64,000 nucleotides of DNA from Desulfurellaceae bacterium bin18. GTDB lineage: Bacteria > Desulfobacterota > Binatia > Bin18. Made by a program: the position numbers and the translations under genes. Below are positions 21,069-27,331 of the stretch, in pieces (positions within the stretch are counted from its first letter, which is position 1; each line of letters begins with the position of its first letter). The notes below the pieces were generated by a model. It was not told the DNA's origin and ran no database searches. It worked only from the letters and a program-made list of their open reading frames with translations. The DNA lies in the NCBI GenBank assembly GCA_002238415.1, contig MPMI01000014.1, forward strand, positions 48,545 to 112,544. Direction: 5' to 3'.

Positions 21069-21481
21069 GTGACACCGACACCGTTTTCGCAGAAGCCATG
21101 CCTCTCGCCGATACCGCAGGCGGAGGGGGAACAATGATTGATTGGGCGAATCTTCTGCCGATAGGGCTAGCGCTTTTAATCCTCTTTGGCGTTTTTGGAT
21201 TACTGATGTGGAAAAGGCCGGAAAAGTTTACGATGATAAGAATCAACTTGCTTTGGCTGTCCACTCTAGTAGCAGTCCTGACGCTCGTGTTTGGTCACCA
21301 ACTCATTGAATTTCTGGGAGACAATTCCAGTGGAGACACAAAAACGGTAGAGATAGTATTAAGCCCCCTCGTGGGTGTTGGTATCGGTGGTCTCATAGCT
21401 ATTGCCGGTCAATTAGTCCAAGATTCCGACGAAAAATCCACGAAAACCGGCCCACCCGCTAATGACCCAGAGAATGATTGA
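21065..21481 (+). CDS. Small three-helix membrane protein coupled to the methyltransferase gene
   Basis: 138 residues, GTG start overlapping the methyltransferase stop codon by four bases, so translation is coupled. After a soluble N-terminus (about 25 residues) three hydrophobic segments follow: about 28-48 (NLLPIGLALLILFGVFGLLM), 60-80 (LLWLSTLVAVLTLVFGHQLI) and 98-117 (LSPLVGVGIGGLIAIAGQLV), then a hydrophilic tail. No known family. A membrane partner encoded with a restriction-like system would fit an effector or sensor role, as in several abortive-infection systems, but that is inference. Confidence 0.7.
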   Translation: MSDTDTVFAEAMPLADTAGGGGTMIDWANLLPIGLALLILFGVFGLLMWKRPEKFTMIRINLLWLSTLVAVLTLVFGHQLIEFLGDNSSGDTKTVEIVLSPLVGVGIGGLIAIAGQLVQDSDEKSTKTGPPANDPEND

Positions 21482-21495
21482 GATGTGAGAAAAAA

Positions 21496-21702
21496 ATGAA
21501 ATGTACGGCTATAGTCGAACGTTGTAAGGATACCGGCCTCTATGTGGGTTATGTGCCCGGTTTCGCCGGTGCCCATTCCCAGGGCGAGACCTTGGATGAG
21601 CTGAACAGGAATCTGAAAGAAGTGATCGCAATGCTTCTTGAGGATGGCGATCCACATTTGGATACCGAGTTTGTCGGCATCCAGGAAATAGTGACACCCT
21701 GA
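21496..21702 (+). CDS. hicB: HicB-type antitoxin
   Basis: 68 residues: MKCTAIVERCKDTGLYVGYV, PGFAGAHSQGETLDEL and NLKEVIAMLLEDG, the degraded RNase-H-like fold of HicB antitoxins (type with no DNA-binding tail). The ATG at 21496 is favoured over an upstream TTG. Its TGA overlaps the ATG of hicA (one shared base, ATG at 21702), giving order hicB-hicA, the reverse of the classical hicAB order. It neutralises the HicA mRNA interferase; probably functional. Confidence 0.8.
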   Translation: MKCTAIVERCKDTGLYVGYVPGFAGAHSQGETLDELNRNLKEVIAMLLEDGDPHLDTEFVGIQEIVTP

Positions 21703-21929
21703 TGTCCAAGGCGCCGGTGCTCAAACCTCGGGAACTGGCCCGATTGCTTGAGGCATTGCAGTTCCGGGAAGTCCGCCAAAGAGGTTCTCACAGACAATAT
21801 CGTCATGCAGACGGAAGAGCCACGACCGTTCCATTTCACAAAGGAAGAGATATTTCACCGATTCTGTTGCGACAAATCGCAAAAGACATCGGACTAACAA
21901 TTGACGAGATCATCAAGGCACAACGATGA
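21702..21929 (+). CDS. hicA: HicA-type mRNA interferase toxin
   Basis: 75 residues. The double-stranded-RNA-binding-like fold of HicA is seen in LARLLEALQFREVRQRGSHR, with the catalytic His in GSHRQYRH, then TTVPFHKGRDISPILLRQI and the final helix KDIGLTIDEIIKAQ. Complete length for the family, so unlike the other toxins of this island this one appears intact. Cleaves mRNA when HicB is depleted. Its TGA overlaps the ATG of the next gene (ATGA). Confidence 0.88.
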   Translation: MSKAPVLKPRELARLLEALQFREVRQRGSHRQYRHADGRATTVPFHKGRDISPILLRQIAKDIGLTIDEIIKAQR

Positions 21930-22126
21930 GACTACGTGTGGATAAGGAAGCCGACGCGCTCTACCTGCGCCTCGACGACTCCGCTATCGTCGAATCCGAG
22001 GAAGTCTCGTCGGGAGTGGTGCTTGATTACAACGAATCGAACGAAGTGGTGGGTGTGGAAATGCTCCATCTCTCGAAACGTTCCGCCAACCTGAATCTTT
22101 CTACCCTGGAATTTGAGACGGCTTAA
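21926..22126 (+). CDS. DUF2283-family protein
   Basis: 66 residues: MRLRVDKEADALYLRLDDSA, then SSGVVLDYNESNEVVGVEML, the whole of the DUF2283 pattern. Function unknown; members often lie beside toxin-antitoxin genes. It overlaps hicA by four bases, so it is in the same translationally coupled string. Confidence 0.88.
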   Translation: MRLRVDKEADALYLRLDDSAIVESEEVSSGVVLDYNESNEVVGVEMLHLSKRSANLNLSTLEFETA

Positions 22127-22144
22127 CCGTCCAGATGTGAACGA

Positions 22145-22762
22145 TTGAAAACCAGACGCTATGAATCGGGGCCGCCTGACATGCCGGCAGCGTTACGACG
22201 TTGTACTGACGTGGATGGTGCATCTGCGATCACATTAAAGGGCGACCTCGGCATACTCGATAAAAGGCTGATCGGATTCTTCTGCTCGGTGCGTTGTCCG
22301 GGTGACGTGATACTTAAGACCTATGATCTTGCGCGGGTGCTGCGTGAAACCGATGTAACGATCGTCGGCGGATTTCAGTCTCCGATGGAAAAGGAGTGCT
22401 TGGACCTACTGTTACGAGGTTCGGTGTCCGTCGTCGTCTGTCCGGCGCGTGGGCTTGGCAACATGCGGATTCCAAGAGGCTGGAAGAAGCCGCTGGACGA
22501 AGGGCGATTGCTACTCCTGTCCTTTTTTGACGATAACATCCGTCGCCCCACCGCAAATATCGCCGCCAGGCGTAACGCTTATGTCGCCACTCTCGCCGAC
22601 CATCTTCTCATCGCTCACGCCGAACAGAGCGGTAAAATCGAGACGTTATGCAAGGAAGCGCTTGCTGAAGGGAAGCCAGTGTTTGCCCTGGATTCGCTGG
22701 ATAATGTTCATCTTGTTGAATGTGGTGTTGTGCCAGTCCGGGCTGAGGAGTCCTTAGCCTAA
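22145..22762 (+). CDS. DprA/LOG-like Rossmann-fold protein
   Basis: About 205 residues. The segment VTIVGGFQSPMEKECLDLLL and CPARGLGNMRIPRGWK, with LLLSFFDDNIRRPTANIAARRNAYVA and ALAEGKPVFAL, matches the DprA/Smf-like nucleotide/ssDNA-binding fold used in natural transformation and also found as a stand-alone domain in many defence islands. The N-terminal DprA SAM domain and C-terminal winged helix are absent. Start uncertain: TTG 22145 or ATG 22181 (residue 13), neither with a strong ribosome-binding site. It converges with the AT-rich nuclease gene at 22821, with a terminator in between. Confidence 0.72.
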   Translation: MKTRRYESGPPDMPAALRRCTDVDGASAITLKGDLGILDKRLIGFFCSVRCPGDVILKTYDLARVLRETDVTIVGGFQSPMEKECLDLLLRGSVSVVVCPARGLGNMRIPRGWKKPLDEGRLLLLSFFDDNIRRPTANIAARRNAYVATLADHLLIAHAEQSGKIETLCKEALAEGKPVFALDSLDNVHLVECGVVPVRAEESLA

Positions 22763-22770
22763 GGGATTGG

Positions 22771-22812
22771 AAAGTCCGGCGACAAAGCCAGTCATGACTT
22801 TTGTCGGACTTT
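22771..22812 (+). terminator. Rho-independent terminator of the island's plus-strand genes
   Basis: AAAGTCC, a three-base bulge, then GACAAA pairing with TTTGTC and GGACTTT, followed by TTCC; a T-rich end on this strand. It lies eight bases after the DprA-like stop and just before the convergent gene ends at 22821. The reverse strand also has an A/T-rich flank, so it may work both ways. Confidence 0.75.
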
Positions 22813-22820
22813 TTCCAGAA

Positions 22821-24206
22821 TTATACAATCTCATCCAATATTTCTTCTATTTGATTGATGATGTAATGAGTCTTATCAACTAACATAAAGAATTGTTTAG
22901 CTAATCTGAAATGCTCTATTGCCGCGCTATTGCTACCAATGGTTCTCAAGTACATGCCGTAATGAATGTGGATGTTGCCTAGAGCCTTATTGTTATTATG
23001 ATAGATGGATTTCAACTCGCCGACAATTTTATAGAAGATATCAGCGTATGCAGGGCTATCATAAATTGATAACAAGTCTTGCATTATTCTAGGGTTTTCA
23101 GGCGCCAAAGAGAAAAAGCCCAGCGAATATCTTATAGCTGAGTCAATGTTGGATAGATTCAATTCTCCCTTAATCAACGGCTGGATGTTCTCATATATCT
23201 CAGGATGGGTTTCCCAACAAAGCCGCCTATACTCCATGGCTCTGTCATGACTATCCATCTCTGCGTACCAATCCGCTAACTGCCTATATGCGTCTGCTTT
23301 TTCGATAGGGTCTCCAATCGAGCCGCATTTATTTTTAAGCTGTTCTATGACCTTCGTATTATCGAAACTAATTTTTACCGGCATCGAATATTTAAGAATA
23401 TATGCGAGTTTTCTTAAGTTTCTGTTCTCTAACTCTTCTTTGGTAAACAAGACAAAGAATACGATAAATTCGTCACAGTCGATGTAGCCTGTAATTTCTT
23501 GGCAAGGTAGCTGATCCGCGGTAGCTACTCTAATATACGTATTTCTACCATCTTTTCTTTTAGATGGACGATGTTGCCTTATACATAAGTTTGTATAACA
23601 CGCTCGCATCGCGTCGTTTTGCATTTCGACAAGTTCAGAGACAGAGGAAGCTTTTTCGTCTTTATGATAGCAATCAAGATATATCCACTCTTGATTTTTT
23701 TGTGCACTTTTTAGCTCTAACCCTCGCTGATAAAGACAAGCAAGATAATTTGGTTGTCTGCTGCTATCGATCACCCAACCAAAGGGTGCAGGCAGTAATA
23801 TGGAACTTTTGCCTGCATAAGGAATCGCACGAAGACCTTGATAATCCTGCAAATCTTCAAAATTTAATATGTCAAGCTCAAGCCTATTGGGTCCGTAATA
23901 GGCTCGATTGATGGCAGCATCAGAATATCCTTTTTGTGTTATTAATAGACCCTGATCTACCTCTATGTCTTCCATCATCGCTATAAATGACTCGGTGTGC
24001 TTAACATCCACCCGTCGCGAGAAATATTTTGTATCCACCGCAATCTTGATCGGCAATCCAGCAACATCATCCTCAATCAACACATCTACTTGGCGCTCCT
24101 TTTTTGAATAGCGCCCTATCAATCTTGCATTGTAGGTAATTTGGGCCTCGGGATACTGCTCCAAAAAATAGCTATACACTTCTTTTTCGTAGTCTTTCCA
24201 ATCCAT
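22821..24206 (-). CDS. PD-(D/E)XK-type endonuclease with C-terminal TPR-like helical repeats
   Basis: A 461-residue protein with an Mrr-type nuclease pattern at the N-terminus: ERQVDVLIEDD (Asp41) and LPIKIAVDTKYF (Asp58-x-Lys60), that is D...DxK spaced 16 residues, the restriction-endonuclease-like core. From about residue 290 the protein is helical and repeat-like (KADAYRQLADWYAEMDSHDR, AAIEHFRLAKQFFMLV), suggesting TPR protein-binding repeats. A role in DNA or RNA defence is inferred. The gene is conspicuously AT-rich against its GC-rich surroundings, a sign of recent transfer. It is the only long minus-strand gene of the island. Confidence 0.7.
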   Translation of the reverse strand: MDWKDYEKEVYSYFLEQYPEAQITYNARLIGRYSKKERQVDVLIEDDVAGLPIKIAVDTKYFSRRVDVKHTESFIAMMEDIEVDQGLLITQKGYSDAAINRAYYGPNRLELDILNFEDLQDYQGLRAIPYAGKSSILLPAPFGWVIDSSRQPNYLACLYQRGLELKSAQKNQEWIYLDCYHKDEKASSVSELVEMQNDAMRACYTNLCIRQHRPSKRKDGRNTYIRVATADQLPCQEITGYIDCDEFIVFFVLFTKEELENRNLRKLAYILKYSMPVKISFDNTKVIEQLKNKCGSIGDPIEKADAYRQLADWYAEMDSHDRAMEYRRLCWETHPEIYENIQPLIKGELNLSNIDSAIRYSLGFFSLAPENPRIMQDLLSIYDSPAYADIFYKIVGELKSIYHNNNKALGNIHIHYGMYLRTIGSNSAAIEHFRLAKQFFMLVDKTHYIINQIEEILDEIV

Positions 24207-24217
24207 TTTTGCACTTC

Positions 24218-24385
24218 CTATAACACAGCGGCATGAGTGTCGTAGGCCAACTTGGCATGTAGTTTAAGCTGACATTCCTCTACAGCCCGTTCCACGTTGA
24301 TCTCAACAACAGCCGCCCGCCGTTTGCGAATTTCGCCACCAACAGACGAACCGAATCTCACCCACTAGACATCACCTCGTTTCAT
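24218..24385 (-). pseudogene. MazF/PemK-like toxin with in-frame stop (amber at codon 7)
   Basis: Starting at ATG 24385, 14 bases inside the antitoxin gene as usual, the frame reads MKRGDV, then TAG at codon 7, then WVRFGSSVGGEIRKRRAAVV. This is the MazF opening (typically M-K-R-G-D-V-Y-W-V...GSEIRKTRPAVVV). After it the sequence no longer matches (EINVERAVEECQLKL...) and stops at 24218. Both the early stop and the loss of the C-terminal two thirds make the toxin inactive. The stop is TAG, so it is not a selenocysteine codon. Confidence 0.8.
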
Positions 24386-24602
24386 CCCTGATATCCTCGG
24401 CCGTCCCCTCTACCCACTCCATCGCTTCGGCTTCTCGTTCGGTATCTGCCGCCATCTGACGGTAACCCTCCTGAATATCTCCATATACGACGTAGGGCCT
24501 GACCAATGATTCGATAAACCGGCTGATTTTCCGTCTCCCTACGACTTGGTACAGACCTGCGTATACGTCCTCGTCTATGGTAATTGTCAGCTTCTTTTGC
24601 AT
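24372..24602 (-). CDS. Antitoxin of a MazEF-like pair
   Basis: 76 residues: MQKKLTITIDEDVYAGLYQV, then ISRFIESLVRPYVVYGDI and a charged tail TEREAEAMEWVEGTAED. This is the short N-terminal strand plus helices of the CopG-like antitoxins that partner PemK/MazF toxins. The ATG at 24602 has CAGGAG 10 bases upstream; a longer frame to 24782 was not used. Its partner overlapping the 3' end is broken. Diverges from nadC at 24734. Confidence 0.78.
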   Translation of the reverse strand: MQKKLTITIDEDVYAGLYQVVGRRKISRFIESLVRPYVVYGDIQEGYRQMAADTEREAEAMEWVEGTAEDIRDETR

Positions 24603-24733
24603 ACCCACTCCTGACACGTGTGGTACACGTACATTACCATAAAGAGTTTCCAACATCTTTTGTCCATCCGGTACGAGGGCTCGACGCGCTCTCACCTTGT
24701 TTCCGCCTTCCCGGCTGTGTACATTCCTAGGCC

Positions 24734-25588
24734 ATGTCTCCGTTTGACCATCCGGCTGTGGATCGGCTGATTTGCCTTGCACTGGAAGAGGACATTGGTC
24801 GGGGCGATGCGACCACGCGGGCGACTATTCCCAGCAATCAGGCGGCGCATGGAAAAATCATGGCCAAGGCCGACCTTGTGTTGGCCGGGCTGCCAATAAT
24901 TGCATTGGTTCTGGCGCAGACGGATAAAACGGCTGGAGTGCGTTTGCTCGCGCAAGAGGGGCGTCAGGTTCCGGTCGGGACGGTTGTTGCCGAGGTGTGG
25001 GGACAGGCCGCCGGCCTGCTCACTGCGGAGCGGACCTTGCTCAATTTTCTGCAACATCTCTCCGGGGTGGCGACCCTGACCCGAAAATTTGTTGAGGCCG
25101 TGGCCGGAACCCGCTGCACCATTATTGATACCCGAAAAACCCTGCCCGGCCTGCGCCTGCTGGATAAGTATGCGGTTGTCCAGGGCGGGGGAAGAAATCA
25201 TCGGCTCGGGCTGGACGACGGAGTGTTGATTAAAGACAATCACATTGCCGTGTGTGGCGGGGTGGGTGCTGCGGTCCGCCGGGCGCGGAGTCAGGCGTCA
25301 ACGTGGCTGCGTATCGAAGTGGAGTGCACAACTATGGCTGAGGTCCAAGAGGCCCTCGACGCTCAGGCCGATATCATTCTGCTCGACAATATGACCACTA
25401 CTCAGATGACCGAAGCCGTGCAACTGATACATGGGCGAGCCCTGGTCGAAGCCTCGGGCAATATATCGCTGGCGCGCGTGCGGGAGGTAGCAGAAACGGG
25501 GGTGGATTTTATCTCGGTCGGTGTCCTGACCCATTCAACTCCGGCCGCAGACCTGAGCATGTCCGTGACGTGCGAGCCGGGGGCGTAG
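24734..25588 (+). CDS. nadC: Nicotinate-nucleotide pyrophosphorylase (carboxylating)
   Basis: 284 residues; converts quinolinate plus PRPP to nicotinate mononucleotide, CO2 and PPi in NAD synthesis. Expected motifs: EEDIGRGDATTRATIP near the N-terminus, ERTLLNFLQHLSGVATLT, DTRKTLPGLRLLDKYAVVQGGG (shortened here to the part DTRKTLPGLRLLDKYAV) and DDGVLIKDNHI, which holds active-site Lys and Asn. First of three cofactor genes (nadC-birA-coaX) spaced 15-16 bases apart, almost surely one operon. No nadA/nadB nearby. Confidence 0.97.
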   Translation: MSPFDHPAVDRLICLALEEDIGRGDATTRATIPSNQAAHGKIMAKADLVLAGLPIIALVLAQTDKTAGVRLLAQEGRQVPVGTVVAEVWGQAAGLLTAERTLLNFLQHLSGVATLTRKFVEAVAGTRCTIIDTRKTLPGLRLLDKYAVVQGGGRNHRLGLDDGVLIKDNHIAVCGGVGAAVRRARSQASTWLRIEVECTTMAEVQEALDAQADIILLDNMTTTQMTEAVQLIHGRALVEASGNISLARVREVAETGVDFISVGVLTHSTPAADLSMSVTCEPGA

Positions 25589-25604
25589 GGTCTGGAGCAC
25601 GCTT

Positions 25605-26471
25605 ATGGACGACCTGCCTGACCACAGCTTTGAGACGGCTCTCGTGTCTCGGTTGTCCCAACCGGCGACGCGCCTGCTCGGTCGTCCGCTACATTTTTTT
25701 GACACTATTGATTCCACCAATACATCGGCTGCCAGACTGGCACGACAAGGGGCAACCGAGGGAACGGTTGTGACCGCTGATGCGCAGACCGGTGGTAAGG
25801 GCCGCTTGGGGCGGAGCTGGGTTTCGCCGCCCGGAGTGAACCTCTATCTGTCGGTAATTCTCCGTCCCCGGAAACCTACCTCAGCCGCACCGCAATTAAG
25901 CCTGCTGGCCTCCGTGGCAGTGGCCGAAGCCATCGTTCAACAGACGCAGTTGTTGCCCGTCATAAAATGGCCCAATGATGTCCTGGTCGCAGGAAAAAAA
26001 GTATGTGGCATCCTGACTGAGATGCAGGCGAACGGCTCGCATCTCAGGTCAGTCATTGTCGGTATCGGAGTCAATATCAATGCTCCGCTGGCGTCATTTC
26101 CTGAGGAGCTACAGGATAAGGCCTCTTCGCTCCTCCTGATGTGTGGGGAGCCGGTTGACCGGGCGGCGTTTACTGTCAGCCTGCTGACCCATCTTGAGAA
26201 ATTATATGTTCTGTGGCTAGAAACAGGGTTCCCGGTAGTGGGTGCAGCCTGGGAAGGCTATGCGTCTGAGTTGCTGGGAAAATCGATCACGGTGACAGCG
26301 CCTGAAGGGGTAATCTCAGGGACGGCGCGTGGTATTGATCAGGACGGTGCACTCTTGGTTGAAACAGTATCCCCGGAAGGGCAGGCGAGGCCGTCCCCCC
26401 GCGTCCAGCGTATTCTGGCTGGGGATGTGACCGTGGTTGACGGCTATCGAAAGACGGGCACAGTGAACTGA
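25605..26471 (+). CDS. birA: Biotin-[acetyl-CoA-carboxylase] ligase, monofunctional
   Basis: 288 residues. Biotin-protein ligase that makes biotinoyl-AMP and attaches biotin to the carboxyl-carrier protein. Motifs seen: FFDTIDSTNTSAARLA, then TADAQTGGKGRLGRSWVSPP (the biotinoyl-AMP loop; GRLGRSW in place of GRGRxGRxW), IKWPNDVLVAGKKVCGIL and VIVGIGVNIN. The N-terminal repressor helix-turn-helix of E. coli BirA is missing, so it is enzyme only. Coupled to nadC (16 bases) and coaX (15 bases). Confidence 0.95.
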   Translation: MDDLPDHSFETALVSRLSQPATRLLGRPLHFFDTIDSTNTSAARLARQGATEGTVVTADAQTGGKGRLGRSWVSPPGVNLYLSVILRPRKPTSAAPQLSLLASVAVAEAIVQQTQLLPVIKWPNDVLVAGKKVCGILTEMQANGSHLRSVIVGIGVNINAPLASFPEELQDKASSLLLMCGEPVDRAAFTVSLLTHLEKLYVLWLETGFPVVGAAWEGYASELLGKSITVTAPEGVISGTARGIDQDGALLVETVSPEGQARPSPRVQRILAGDVTVVDGYRKTGTVN

Positions 26472-26486
26472 TCGGAGTGGACACCC

Positions 26487-27251
26487 ATGATACTCGCCGT
26501 TGATGTGGGGAATACGCATACGGTCGCCGGTCTCTACGAGACGCAAGACCTGGCCTATCACTGGCGCTTTGTGACTGAGGCGGAGCGAACGGCAGACGAG
26601 TACGGAGTGCTGCTGCAGAGCCTGTTTGCCGCCCGTGGACTCAGCCTGTCGTGTGTGGCTGGTATTATTGTGTCGAGCGTTGTGCCGGCAATGGTGAAAA
26701 CGCTCGAAGACCTCGCCCAGACGTATTTTCAGCTCACCCCTCTCATCGTCGGCCCCGGCATCAAGACCGGGATGCCGATCCTGTACGATAACCCCCGAGA
26801 GGTTGGGGCCGACCGGATCGTGAATGCGGTGGCGGCCTACGAACGTTATCGGGCCGCCACGATCATTGTCGATTTCGGAACCGCCACAACCTTTGACTAT
26901 GTGACGCAAGCCGGAGAATACCTGGGGGGGGCGATTGTCCCCGGCGTGGGGATTTCCCTGGATGCCCTCTTCCACAAAACGGCCAAACTCTACCGGGTAG
27001 AGCTGGTGAAACCGCCCAAGATTGTTGGCCGCAATACGGTCAACGCCATTCAATCCGGTATCTATTATGGATACACGGCTCTGGTTGATGGCATGGTGGA
27101 GCGTATTCAGCATGAAAATGGTGCGCAGGCCCGCGTGATCGCCACGGGTGGATTTGCCCAGCTGATCGCGGCAGAATCAAGAACCATTGAGGAGGTCGAT
27201 GAGTTCGTGACCCTGGAGGGCCTGCGGATTCTGTATGAACGCAATCATTAA
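26487..27251 (+). CDS. coaX: Type III pantothenate kinase
   Basis: 254 residues. Phosphorylates pantothenate, first step of CoA synthesis, using an ASKHA-fold kinase. The P-loop-like phosphate-binding segment is [16 protein letters not shown]; further motifs are [27 protein letters not shown] and [16 protein letters not shown], all family-specific. Type III enzymes need a monovalent cation and are not inhibited by CoA. Last of the nadC-birA-coaX string. Confidence 0.96.
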   Translation: MILAVDVGNTHTVAGLYETQDLAYHWRFVTEAERTADEYGVLLQSLFAARGLSLSCVAGIIVSSVVPAMVKTLEDLAQTYFQLTPLIVGPGIKTGMPILYDNPREVGADRIVNAVAAYERYRAATIIVDFGTATTFDYVTQAGEYLGGAIVPGVGISLDALFHKTAKLYRVELVKPPKIVGRNTVNAIQSGIYYGYTALVDGMVERIQHENGAQARVIATGGFAQLIAAESRTIEEVDEFVTLEGLRILYERNH

Positions 27252-27331
27252 GAGCGTCGTGCAATTATGAAGACGACTGCGACTCAACGCAGTCACTCGG
27301 GTTGTGCAACGCTGCCATGAAGGAGGGAAAT

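Noticed and set aside
24365..24367. In-frame TAG of the MazF-like frame as a recoded (pyrrolysine) codon
   Set aside because: The rest of the toxin is also missing, so it is a dead gene, not recoding.
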